The notes under the pieces are model-generated. The model worked only from the letters and a program-made list of their open reading frames with translations. It made no database searches and had not been told where the DNA came from. Source: Antedon mediterranea (Eukaryota > Echinodermata > Crinoidea > Comatulida > Antedonidae). Taken from it: a stretch of DNA of 64,000 bases. Below are positions 13,501 through 23,600 of the stretch, piece by piece. The first letter of the stretch is position 1. Every line of letters begins with the position of its first letter. The stretch is from contig NC_092671.1 of assembly GCF_964355755.1 (NCBI RefSeq), forward strand, positions 1,247,001-1,311,000, given 5' to 3'. A program made the translations under genes and the position numbers.

Positions 13501-15761
13501 TCATGTTAAACCCATGTAATATGGTTTGAAATTGGGAGTCAGTTTGTTCAAGTTAAAATACAGATAAAATACAAAATAAAAATCCACCAAGACAAACCAA
13601 TTTCTAGATTAAAAGCTAGTTTGGTTGAATTGATGACTGGGTGATAGGAGTAACTGAGAGTAGTGAGAGAGAGAAGATGATGTTTTATTGATAAGATATT
13701 GATAACATATTGATTACACTATGACAGATTTAGGTGATGATTGGGTGAAAGGTGGGATAGAAGATGTTGTTAATGATAGGACATTAAAAGGCAACAAATC
13801 CCTAATGGCAATTTTAGGAATAAAATTGTCATAGATACAATGCAATAAATATAATGCGAGCTGATACATACATGTACAGTAAATAAACATTAGTAGCACA
13901 GTAAAATGTTAGACAAGCTAATTGCCAGAGAATCATTTTATTTCTCCCAATGGATAGATCAGATAAAAATGATAATTTCAAGTAATAATTTATTTTCAGG
14001 CGGTTGAACTGGAAGATGGAAGTATTTGTGTAAATAGTCGTACATTAGGAGCTGCTAATCGCCAACAGGCATTTAGCAATGATCAATGCGAATCATTTCA
14101 AGAATCAGAAATCACGGAGCTTGAAGAACCATGTCACATGATCACCAAGATAATGCCTACTGTCAAGTCATTTGGCGGTTGTCATGTAAGTAGAGGGGGA
14201 GGGTGGCAGAATCTGTTTGGTTTGTTTTGTTATATCCTGGATTAGGCCCTCCACCGACCCATAGCAACCACAGTGCAGCGCCTACCATGAACGACAGGGG
14301 CTCGTAAGGCTCATTCTGAAAGATGCACTGGGTTCTTTAAAATGCACACTACTGTAGTATTGAAATGGTCATTAAATTGTTTTTTGGAGAAGCCATGTTC
14401 TACCACCAGCACAATTGTGAGGGATATGTTTGAACCCATGTCGATTTATGGAGTTATTGCCAAAAGAGGGTGATGGCAGAATCTGTTTGATTATGGTTAT
14501 TGCACAACCCCTTCCACAGAAGGAATCGTAGACCAAGGGTGGATCATAACAAAAGTGTCTCATAGGGCAATTGCAGATTTTGCAACAGAAGAAAATCTAC
14601 CTTTGGTTTAGGTTGTTGTATTTAAATAACTTTTGCCAAATAAATGAAAGAAATAATGATTAAATTTATATAACTATGAAAAGTGTTTCTTAAGCTCAAT
14701 GGTTTTTGTTTTATCAACGTTATTGCTCTCTACACAGGAGTATAAATGGCTACATATCAATGTGAATTCACAGATTATATATTGCAATAATAGACTACAA
14801 TCATTAGAAGCTATACTGTAATGTATAGTGTTCAATTATCCACTGTAATATAAAAATACCAAGTTACAGTATTATATCAAAGTCTCTCGGGTGAAAGCCA
14901 ACTTTCTGGTTTATAGTTGATGTAATAGGTTTCTGTTCTTGGTTATAAATAAGAAATATGAATTATCAAATGGAAAACAAGTTTGCATTGATTTTCTACT
15001 AATGAATGTTATTTAAAACTACAACTTCACAGTGCTATATAAATAAGTAGACCTCTCATTGTCTAGTTTATAAATTTTTTATCATCTATATATAAATTAT
15101 ACTTAATTCTGACATAGGCAAGCACAATGAAAAACTCTGCCTTGGATACCTATCTATCTCAGACGTACCGCGAAACGTAGATTTGATAACATTAGTTTTC
15201 AATATTACGATATTGTTGCATATGTCCATCTTAGGAAGATATTATAAAGGTTTTAAAACAAAATTTCTGGTTTCATCGGTAGATTTTCAACTGTATTGAC
15301 ACAAACATGGTATAATTTTTTTTAATAATGGGAATTTGAGATTAAAATAAGCAGAAAATAAAAATCAGAATTTTCATAAAAATATTCATTTGTACTTACA
15401 TTTTGTTTGATTTTAGGCTAGCATGGTTGGCTTCCCGGCGCCAAGACATCTTCTACAAGAAAACGACCAAAAAACATGGGTGATATTCATGAATCCGGCG
15501 AGTACCAACACCAGAGTGAACATGTCCATACGCTTAAGCAGAGACGGATGCAAAACCTGGAGTCAACCGTGGTTGTTGGACCCGTATCCTAGCGCTTACT
15601 CGGACATTACGTACTACGGAGTGGAACAGTTACCAGATGGAACCACTACCTGCCATTTTGCTTGTGTACACGAAAGCGGAAGCGCGCATCCGTACGAGAG
15701 AATAGCATTCCAAAAATTTACGTTAACAGATTTATTAAAAGGATTAGAAAGTAGTGTTTAA
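7301..15761 (+). CDS. NEU: Sialidase (exo-alpha-sialidase, GH33, NEU2/3/4 type), 3' five exons
   Basis: Join 7301-7530, 8831-8905, 12860-13041, 14000-14185 and 15417-15761 gives 338 codons after one split codon, then TAA. Intron phases match at each junction (1, 1, 0, 0). The enzyme removes terminal sialic acid from glycoconjugates; the fold is a six-bladed propeller. Seen: TMNPVP near the start, as in the cytosolic/plasma-membrane NEU group, and Asp boxes SVDEGVTW (46-53), SDDGGNTW (132-139) and SRDGCKTW (265-272). Residues aligned from memory with NEU2 catalytic positions are present: Glu28, Glu160, Arg176, Arg257 and the nucleophile Tyr285 (in AYSD). The N-terminal ~70-90 residues, with the RIP arginine, a second arginine and the acid/base Asp, are missing from the window, so the gene is partial here. 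No signal peptide can be judged. It converges with the NAV gene; no functional link is implied. Whether it is NEU2, 3 or 4 cannot be decided. Confidence 0.92.
7531..8830 (+). other. Sialidase intron
   Basis: About 1.3 kb. It holds MITE B (8423-8518). A less AT-rich patch at 7740-7840 encodes nothing convincing in any frame. Otherwise it is AT-rich with no features. Confidence 0.6.
8423..8518. mobile_element. Fold-back MITE family B
   Basis: A 96-bp palindromic element in the first visible sialidase intron. The left arm AAAGCTTGATTCTCACTTGG pairs with the right arm, whose reverse complement is AAAGCTTGTTTCCCACTAGG. The GATGCAAGT / ACTTGCGTC blocks are also paired. Confidence 0.65.
8831..8905 (+). 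CDS. NEU: Sialidase exon (GPGH motif)
   Basis: A 75-base exon. The acceptor is CTATTTTTAG|G and the donor AGAAG|GTATGT, phase 1 at both ends. It encodes PGHGIQLRSGRLIVPGN, equivalent to the G-P-G-H...L-V-V-P segment of vertebrate NEU proteins. It lacks an ATG, so a simple start-to-stop ORF scan misses it. Confidence 0.92.
9727..9868. repeat. 70-bp tandem duplication
   Basis: Two almost identical copies begin ATTTTATCCACCAAGTGTAT and end GCAAGATATTGAGTTT. They differ at one visible base (ATCATG versus ATCGTG). Confidence 0.9.
10661..10683 (+). other. Putative G-quadruplex tract
   Basis: GGGTGGGGTGGGGG, then CGTTAT, then GGG: four G runs of at least three within 23 bases on the + (sense) strand of the sialidase intron. 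This is unusual in such AT-rich DNA. Confidence 0.55.
11472..11632. mobile_element. TA-flanked fold-back MITE (Tc1/mariner-like ends)
   Basis: The terminal inverted repeats start CAGTCAACTCT and end GAGAGTTCACTG, flanked by TA on both sides (11470-11471 and 11633-11634). The arms read CCAATACCGGACAC and GTGTCTGGTATTGG. TA target duplication with CAGT ends is usual for Tc1/mariner/pogo elements. A second copy is at 63370-63551. Confidence 0.75.
11815..11966 (+). repeat. Interspersed repeat C, copy 1
   Basis: Contains GGGCTGTAGCCACCAGTACA, CAACCTGACCACTTTTTCAC, AGAGGC and CTTTATTTCTTGTGGCTA. Related copies are at 17985-18142 (opposite strand) and 20733-20950. It ends near ATCACTGTA. The type of element is unknown. 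Confidence 0.75.
12860..13041 (+). CDS. NEU: Sialidase exon (second Asp box)
   Basis: The acceptor is TTCTTTTCAG|AG at 12859/12860, and the donor CCAG|GTAAAT. The leading AG completes a Glu codon left open by the previous exon, and the end is phase 0. It encodes SDDGGNTW and ends in NECQ, holding the Glu aligned with the catalytic pair. An in-frame ATG at 12823 lies before the acceptor and is not used. Confidence 0.93.
13042..13999 (+). other. Sialidase intron
   Basis: Contains a tRNA-derived SINE remnant (13083-13160). The rest is AT-rich and rich in GATGAT-type short repeats, with nothing coding. Confidence 0.55.
13083..13160 (-). mobile_element. tRNA-derived SINE remnant
   Basis: On the minus strand, GGGTTCAAGTCCCACC is a near-consensus B-box followed by a tRNA 3'-like stem. 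A plausible anticodon arm lies before it and the A-box is decayed. No intact cloverleaf can be drawn. Confidence 0.55.
14000..14185 (+). CDS. NEU: Sialidase exon
   Basis: Acceptor TATTTTCAG|G, donor GTCAT|GTAAGT, phase 0 at both ends, 62 codons. It encodes AVELEDGSICVNSRTLG, with Arg176 aligned to a substrate-binding arginine, and ends in GGCH, matching the G-C-x-x-S segment of NEU proteins across the junction. There is no ATG near its start. Confidence 0.93.
14190..14460 (-). mobile_element. Degenerate SINE copy (same family as 5311-5628)
   Basis: The reverse complement contains CTGGTGGTAGAACATGGCTT and GTGTGCATTTTAAAGAACCC, which match the body of the SINE at 5311. There is also a decayed B-box (GGGTTCAAAC) at 14430-14440. 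It sits just past the exon donor at 14186. Confidence 0.65.
14461..15416 (+). other. Sialidase last intron, remainder
   Basis: AT-rich with no further recognised features. The acceptor TTTGATTTTAG is at 15406-15416. Confidence 0.5.
15417..15761 (+). CDS. NEU: Sialidase last exon
   Basis: Acceptor TGATTTTAG|GCTAGC, phase 0, 114 codons and TAA at 15759-15761. It holds Arg257 (NTRVNM), the third Asp box SRDGCKTW and the nucleophile-like Tyr in AYSD. The conserved C-terminal end (Y-E-R-I-A-F-x-K-F-T-L) stops about where NEU2 does. The ATG at 15423 is internal. Confidence 0.95.
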   Translation, partial: ASMVGFPAPRHLLQENDQKTWVIFMNPASTNTRVNMSIRLSRDGCKTWSQPWLLDPYPSAYSDITYYGVEQLPDGTTTCHFACVHESGSAHPYERIAFQKFTLTDLLKGLESSV

Positions 15762-16930
15762 ATTTGGCCTGTAGGAATTGATAGGCAGGTGGAGACCCAC
15801 TTCCAATATAACCCAACACTGTGCTTGGTTAAAATAGGGCTTAGGTATTAGCTGGCCCTATATACAATTTTTAGTAAAAAACCATTCAAGGCTAGCCAAC
15901 CTACATTTTCTGTGCTCATCCAGTGCTACTGACAAATCCCCATCATCAGAGTTATTTAGAAAACTGATAAGTTGACATGGGCATTATTTGATAAATGTAG
16001 TTTTGTCTGAGATAGACAATGTCATCATCGTCTGTTACACTATTATTCATCTGTTGTAGGCATTTGGTAGTTGCTTCTATAATTCTGTAATCTGACATTC
16101 ATTTTTGGATTTGTGTAGTTCCTTTCTGACAATCGCTTGAACAAAAACAAAAAGAAATGAATTTTAAAACATTGCATATTCTTGGTGGTTTAATAATATA
16201 ATAGTATATTTGGATGCAATGGACATTATGTTTTGGGAATTAAATCAATGTAAAATTCCCAAGATTATTGTTGTTCACCATTTTAAAATCATATTTATGA
16301 GTGTAACATGAATATTCATGAGGCCAAGTACTAAATTTACTTGATAAATAACTACAAATAAACACGCTACTGCTGCTTTTAATATGGACCAAATAAGATA
16401 TAATATTATTCATCAGAATATTAATGCTATTTTTTTTATATATCTCTGCATGCTACCATATAGCATACAATATGATAATTATCATACTAGTTTAATTAGC
16501 ATATACCTAATTAGCATATACTAATTTAATCTAGCATACGATGGCATAATAAACAATTTGAAATATAGACAAGTTGTGCATCGAATTTTATATCACAATT
16601 TTCCAATTATCAAGTGTAGTAACTATTTTGTCGATATGTAAGATTAAAATGTATCCATTCGTAATTATTAATTAATTTTCAATTATGTATATGTTGGCTT
16701 CCGTTTATGGTTGTTGAATCGGTGAAGAATGTCTATGCATATGTTTATAGAATTAGTAAAATGTTTACAGAAGGTTGCTAAGCAACAATTGTTTCAAAAG
16801 ATGGTGATTTGAGCACGCTCAGAGTAATTTGTATTTTTAGTATTTATACACTTTTGTTCATATCATAGTAGATATTTTAAATCTAGTATCCACAATGTGT
16901 GTGTTATTAAGTGGTTCACTTTATATAATA
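15762..16930 (+). other. Sialidase 3' UTR and flank
   Basis: AATAAA hexamers at 16357-16362 and about 16547 are candidate poly(A) signals about 600-790 bases past the stop; neither is decisive. There is no other feature. Confidence 0.35.
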
Positions 16931-17022
16931 AAGCTCTGTCTTCACTATGAAACTAGTTTGACAAAAACAGTGCGATGTGCCCAAATATGGTAGTGATATG
17001 ACATCATCATGTCGATTCTGCA
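16931..17022. mobile_element. Fold-back MITE family A, half copy
   Basis: Reads AAAGCTCTGTCTTCACTATG, then ACTAGTTTGACAAAAACAGT and GATGTGCCCAAATATGGTAG. Only one arm is present. Confidence 0.65.
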
Positions 17023-17445
17023 GTAAATGTTCTTTTAAATATAGGAATGTTACTACTAACCTTTAGTACTGAATGAGTTCATTAATCCATTTAATTTATT
17101 TATAAGTTATAATATTACAAATGGCATGACCTATTCAAAATCTCCAGTTCCCATAACCTGAAGGAAATAAAATATTTAAAAATATAAATTCACATTGTAA
17201 GGATTATTTGAACCAAGAATTGAGGTTAATATATTGAACAGACAATGCTCTTAGTAGTTTAAATTATGATTACATTTTAAATATATGAAATTTACTAACC
17301 TTTGGTATTTAATTTATTTATAAGTGATAATATTATAACAAATGGAATGGACTATTCATGCCATCTGCAGTTTCCATAACCTAAAGCAAAATAAAATATT
17401 TTAAAATTCAGAAAGTTTACGACGATCAATAATTAGAGTAGAAGC

Positions 17446-17585
17446 AAGTTTGTCTACACTATCACACTTTATGTGACAAAAATTGTGATGTGCCCAAATA
17501 TGGACATGATGATGTCATATCACTACCATATTTGGGCACATCACACTTTTTTGTCACATAAAGTTTGATAGTGTAGACAGAGCTT
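17446..17585. mobile_element. Fold-back MITE family A, intact palindrome
   Basis: A 140-bp near-perfect inverted repeat. The arm TGTCTACACTATCACACTTT pairs with AAGTTTGATAGTGTAGACAG, and GTGATGTGCCCAAATATGG pairs with CCATATTTGGGCACATCAC. A short centre (ATGATGATGTCATATC) joins the arms. It has no coding capacity. Other copies are at 6339, 16931 and 26600. Confidence 0.85.
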
Positions 17586-17984
17586 TAGATTTAGCATATC
17601 ACCATGGAGTTGATTTACATTTAATTTGAATTTCTCAGGCACAGTGAATGTTATGCAAATTTAATATGAAAGCTAGATAACTATATTTTGTTACATAATT
17701 GGTGACTATATTGTAAACACCGTTGCTTGTTCCCCCACCTTAAACATGACCAAGTAGCTTAAAATGATCCCAACTTAAATTAGTATAATAAATATAATGT
17801 TATTTGTACTATTTTCTTGTTGAATATATTGTGAATATTCTGTATATACTTTTGTGAAAGAATAGACTGTAACATGTATGTTGATTAGTATAAATAAATG
17901 CACTACTGATTTGTTACTTACCACCAAAAAGCTTTTGTGTTTATTGCTGATTTTTATATTTTTAAATCCATTTTCCAAAACCCG

Positions 17985-18142
17985 CTCTCCAACAGTACAG
18001 TGATGTAGCCACGAGAAATAAAGTGATCCAGTTTTTGCAAGAATAGGGTACAATCAATCAAGCCACTGGGTTGGGCCTCTGTGAAAAAGTGGTCAGGTTG
18101 ACACCTTACCAACCGTACTGGTGGCTTCAGCCCTGCACACAA
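17985..18142 (-). repeat. Interspersed repeat C, copy 2
   Basis: The reverse complement contains GGGCTGAAGCCACCAGTACG, GTCAACCTGACCACTTTTTC and ACAGAGGC, matching 11815-11966. The minus-strand short ORF over it (17954-18142) comes from the repeat. Confidence 0.75.
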
Positions 18143-19539
18143 ACTTCAGGAACCTCGATTACATATTTTCTATCAGGGAAATGTAATGGATGAGAATATT
18201 TACCCTTATCAATAATAATATTGAACATATTTTTAGCTTTAACATTTCAGTTAATCTCATAATCTGTTTTCTTCAATTCAATAATGCTAAACAAGATATC
18301 TGATTTCATTGGTATTAATATTATAAGTCTTCCAAGTCCTTTTCTGCATCGGAGCTAAATATAATCATTATATATCATTTGGTTTAACTTGTTGTTCCGG
18401 TGTTCAAATGTGTGTTTTAACCTCAATCGCATAAATGATTTTAAGGATGAACCAACAACAATCAAATAAATGCTCAAAACTATACTTCAGTTATCATGTA
18501 AAAATTTATTCACAGCTTAATCATAAATATTATTAGGTTCATTTTAATGTGAATATACAACAAAATTACATAATTACAAATTAACAGTTTTAACCAACTT
18601 TAAAATGTATTGTTTACAACAATAATAACAACCTAAAACAATTGATTTTTTTTCACATTTTTTAAAACATCTACGTTTCAATTTATGCTGAAAGTAATTA
18701 AGAAACCAACCAATTCTGGAATGACAAATTCAATATGAGGAAGTAACTATATATTATGGTGGGATGAATAGAGATACAGTATATGAATGGGATTTACTTA
18801 TTATTATAACTGAATATATATTGACGAGTTTAAATACAAGAATCAAGGAATTACTTTTGTCTTAAGATAGACGAGAGGAAGGCGACAATATGTAAAGGGG
18901 AGATACTAATATAATGTATAACTTAATTAATTGTTTCAAGTCTAAGCACACCTTAGTACATCTTAAATAAAATATCCAGACGCAGATAAAAAAAACAGCG
19001 AGTCCATGAGATGTAAACCTAAACAACTTATATTATATTTTTTTCTTAGAATTTTCTGAATGACTCCTCAAAATAAAGTAATGAATCCGCCTGCGATGCC
19101 TTTGAATTCATGATATAAAACTTGTAATACTCAGAATTCATGCATATATAATACCAAAAACAATCAATATATGTAACATTCATTTAGCAATTATACCAAC
19201 CTGAAAAAGTTGACTGTTTTAATCAAAAATGTAATTAGAATCTTACTTAGCACCATTCATTAATGATTAATAAATTACAATAATTACAAATTCCCAATTA
19301 CACCCACACCAAGATGTTTTTTTCTTCTTCTTTAATATAATAAATTTCTTAATATATTGTACTTTTAGTTCATATATATTGTATTCTAAATATACTGTAC
19401 TCTTAGTACATTGTCTTCGTGGTCATCTCTTATCACATCCAATGGTAAAACATCATTACATATCTGTACTTCAAGAATTATGACGTCATTTTCTTTTATA
19501 ATATTTTGATAGTTTTAACTTCACATCTCTCCTCATTGT
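18143..19539. other. Region between the two convergent genes
   Basis: AT-rich, with no coding signal found on either strand. Confidence 0.45.
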
Positions 19540-20151
19540 TCCGATGTCACAAGCAAGGCAATGATGATGATACTCTCTATGTAGGGATCCTCTATGTAGC
19601 ACCATGCATAGTTCTTATTGCATGCTATTAAATGTTTTTATAGTCTTACTGTAGCACAGGTTCCATTTGTAGCAACATATGGCCTTTATAGTTTCTTGGT
19701 AGCTAAGACACTTTCCACAAAGTTGATTTGAGAGCAACATTCCATACATTTGACAGTAGAATACATCGTTTTATGTAGTAAAATGTTGTAATATAATATT
19801 GTTAGCGACATGAAATAAGCCTCAACACACGCTGATCCAAGTACCACCATACCAGGTAGCATGAAGTGGAGCTCTTGATGTTCCAAATGTAGCAGCATCA
19901 TTTAGTTATCGGTACCACCTGCTATTGCAATTGTCTTGAACCATGCACCAACAAATGACCACAACATTGTAGCAAATACCATGATCTCTGTAGCAGCAGA
20001 ACAACATGGTTCTCAAACCATGAATCTTCATGTAGTGCCACAAACATGTTTATTGTGAAGCATCACAATGAGTCATTGCTACTACATATCCATAATCTTT
20101 ATTGACTCTGTATATGTGACTGTGCCAGACAGTTCATTTTCTTCAGAATCA
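19540..20151 (-). other. Distal 3' UTR or flank of NAV, degenerate repeats
   Basis: On the minus strand, phrases such as TGCTACAATGTTGTGG and GTTGTTCTGCTGCTACAG recur loosely. This suggests that the repeats at 20152-20510 continue here in more decayed form. AATAAA (minus) at 20098-20103 and 20049-20054 are candidate poly(A) signals about 420-470 bases past the stop at 20525. Confidence 0.4.
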
Positions 20152-20510
20152 ATTTTGCAACTAACCATCCATGTTGCAACTGCCCGTTGCTAATACCAAC
20201 ACTGTCCACATTGCTTGTTCCACATCTATATTCTTCAAGCATAGCAATGCATCATTTTGCTATGCTTATTCTGTTCTCCTTGTTCCTTGACATTCATGTT
20301 CAAAGAACAGACTCATTATGGCAACATACCAATACTGTTCACATTGTATGTTCCATGACTATATGTTTCAAACATAGTCACATCAATTGTTTGTTATTCA
20401 TGTCTATACTTCTATACTATTCAGAATTCTTCTTCCTTCACAGTCAGTTTTCAAAATTGGCAACATCATGCAACCATACATTGCTTATACTTATAATGTT
20501 CAGACTCTTG
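20152..20510 (-). repeat. Degenerate tandem copies of the NAV last-exon coding end, in its 3' UTR
   Basis: The clearest copy (20441-20506) repeats the coding segment 20525-20590 at a spacing of 84 bases. Shared blocks are AGTCTGAAC, AGCAAT, GGTTGCATGATGTTGC. More decayed copies are at 20298-20346 (with GAGTCTGTTCTTTGAACAT), about 20374-20430, 20231-20286 and 20152-20222. The 146-codon + strand ORF at 20187-20627 is antisense to this array and is not a gene. Confidence 0.8.
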
Positions 20511-20524
20511 ACTCCAATCAGTGT

Positions 20525-20662
20525 TCAAAGAACAGATTCAATAGCAACATCATGCAACCGTTCATTGCTCATGCCTATACTGTTCAGACTGCTTGTGTCA
20601 CTGTCACAACTTTGTGGTCCTGAATAATTGGCTGCTTCTTGTAGTTGCATTAACATGGTCAA
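20525..20662 (-). CDS. NAV: NAV last exon (distal, canonical C-terminus)
   Basis: The acceptor on the minus strand is TTCTCTTTAG|TTG (AG at 20664-20663), phase 0. It has 45 codons and TGA at 20527-20525. It starts LTMLMQLQEAANYSGPQSCD and ends in ESVL. The family's last exon has the same M-x-M-L-x-K-L-Q-E-A-A-N-Y start and a short acidic/Leu end. It lacks an early ATG on the minus strand, so it is easily missed. Confidence 0.93.
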   Translation of the reverse strand: MTMLMQLQEAANYSGPQSCDSDTSSLNSIGMSNERLHDVAIESVL

Positions 20663-23600
20663 CTAAAGAGAACAAAAAGAGCATAATTTAAAGTGTTTGT
20701 AAATTTTGTATTTGATGTAATGTAAAATAAATCCAGGGCCACAGCCACTAGTATGGTTGGCCTATAGTAGTTGACCACTTTTTGACAGGACAACCTCTTC
20801 TATTATACCAATGAATTTCTATAAGATTTTCCAATTAAATATAAAAATAATCTTTGAAAGACTGTGAGCCTCACAGTACCCCTTCCCAGCCAGGAGTTAA
20901 TCCCTTTTCTTACAACCATACTTTATTTCTGTTGTGATGTGTTGGGGAAATATTTACGAAAACATTATAACCCAATCCATGTTTTCTCATTACCATAGGA
21001 TACTTAAATGCACAAAATTCTACTGCTACAAAGCCAGCTTTATGTAGTAAGTTGTGGAAACACTTCAAATGTACAAAAAAAAAGATTTACTTAATCACAA
21101 TAATCACAGCTCACAAATTTACAGTAAGAAAAAAAAGACATTTTTCAACAAAATAATTTTTTTTTTGTAAAAAGCAACAAATAATTACACTAAAAATGAT
21201 TATTCTTAATCATAATATTATCATGGTGATTAGAATGATTTAGCTAATCAAATAAAATCATACAAATTCAATTTTAAATTTTAAATGTTTGCTGCAAAAA
21301 AGAAAATGCGCTAACTAAAATGAAACTGTCATGATGATAAAGCAACTAAAAAATAATCTCAATATAAAAAAAATAAGAAAATATATAGAAACAAACATTA
21401 CACAAGCTATGCCAAAATAATGAAATCAACAACAGAAATTGTTCATTTTAAATCTGGAATATTGGTAACATAAAGACGATTTGACATGGCCGTAGTCAAG
21501 GAGGTAAACATGGCTGCCTGTCCAGACAAGGCCAGGTAACTGGTTGTTATCATCCTGACTACAGTATTTATAGCAAGCTTTCGTTTAAGGACAGTAGAAG
21601 GGGAAAACAATTAATCTGTGCATGCGGATAATCTCAGTACACACATTAATTCTTTATTGGAAAGTGTTTGGTCGTTTAATATCCCTTTTTCATCTACCGT
21701 TCCAAAACAAAAGCTTGCAAAAACAGAAAATATGATGAGACATGCTAACTCCACAATGCAAAGGATGATCCAGTGAGGTACAATACAAACCTACCTAAAC
21801 TTGATCAGTGCCTGGCGGGCTGGTGTAGCCAGACGCCTGCTGTAAATGCATTATCATACTTAACTGTTGCAATGGAAGCAAAAAATGGAAAGAATTTGGT
21901 GGAGAGACGTTAGATATATGCAACCACCGAAAAAAGGACACCCTCTACAGTTCATTGAAAACATAAACATCAAGGCAAAGTGAGATGCAACATTCATCCC
22001 CCATTACAAAATTCAGAAGAATTCTGAATCATGCATTTACAAATATCCAGAATAGATTGAGTATTTGTAGCAAGCCATTACAACATCATTCTCTAGTTGC
22101 TGGTCTACTAAGGAATTTGTGAACCACCAGGTTTCTTGCAATAAATATATACTATATAAAGTATAAACTGTGTACAGTCATTGATAACAAGTTTAAATTC
22201 CAAAATGATTATGCTAAAATTTATAAAATTTGATCTTTCATGGTCACAATGTTGTGAATACCTACCAGTGGGTCACCTTCAACATCACTCTGGGTTCCCT
22301 GGGAACCTTTAGTTCCGGTGTGCTCTCGGTAGCCATCAAAGCCAACATCTGCAGGCCGTAGACGTAGCAATGACGGCCATTCTTGACTACTGTTTGGTGT
22401 CCATGGGTAACTGTCAACTACCCACTCTGATGGGTCATCCCATGATGCTTTGCGACCATACAACTATAGTATACAAAATATAATTACAGTGTGTTTACAA
22501 TACAGTAAAAAAAAAGAATACATAGATTTTAAAATATCATATGATTACAAATATATTATGAAAATAACACAAAATGTGATGTAAATTACCTGTAGGCCTT
22601 CTCTGACAGCCTCTAACAAGTACGGAACAATAGAGTAGTTCCACAGGTCAGTGAACCAGACTTGAGATCCAGGAATATCCACCGGACACGACAGGAAAAG
22701 CCTTGGTCCGATGGTCACATCAGACGAGCTATGCGTCTCAAGAAACTTGTTCAAGTGGATCCACACTTTTGGAATCCAATCCAAGATGCGGATTAGATCG
22801 TTGTTGTGAACATTTTTGCTGACCTCATTTTCTACTAGTTTTCTTCTTAAGTAACGTCCAAGGAAGCCTTTTACAGGTTCCATGTGGTTCGCACATAGCA
22901 CCCACCTGTAAACAACAATTTATGTAGATTAACACCAATTATTCTTCAATAAAATTTAATTGTAGAGAAACACACATCCAAGAACATGGTAGGGCAATGG
23001 TAAGTTTGCTGATGAACAACCAGCTAGTTTTCCTACTGGTTAATTATGATTAATTATGCATAAAATAATTTAAATACTAAGGTAAATACCTGAAGTTGTG
23101 GTGCAATTGTAGGTTGGTTGTTGAACAGCTAGCTTGGCTCATTGTACCAATGATGTAAGGACATCGCTGATACTTATAGCTCAGGAATCCATTGAAGACG
23201 TCGCTTAGTGATGTCACATGATGAAGATTATCAAGGATGACAACTTTAGCAACATCAGGAGAACTAAAAAGAAATTTAAATTAATGTTTAATCATGTTTA
23301 ACTTAAGAATGTTTAGTTTTAAGAAGTTGAATATGAATACAAATACATTTATTGATTACATTATTTAAAATATTTATAAAACGATATTTAAATATAGTTA
23401 AAAGGTAGATTTTAAGGGCATCTACATTTTCTACATCACAGATATTCCTATGATCCATGCCATATGAAGAATTATCTAAATTCAATTTGTTCTACCAGAA
23501 TACTTACTTTGATTCACATTGTTCTGCTAAGTTCTTAAGATATTGACGTAGCTCTTTACTGGTTTTATGGTCCACGTTATACACTGCAATGCTGTTATCC

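Noticed and set aside
20187-20627. 146-codon + strand ORF
   Set aside because: Antisense to the NAV last exon and its repeated 3' UTR; the hydrophobic content is a by-product.
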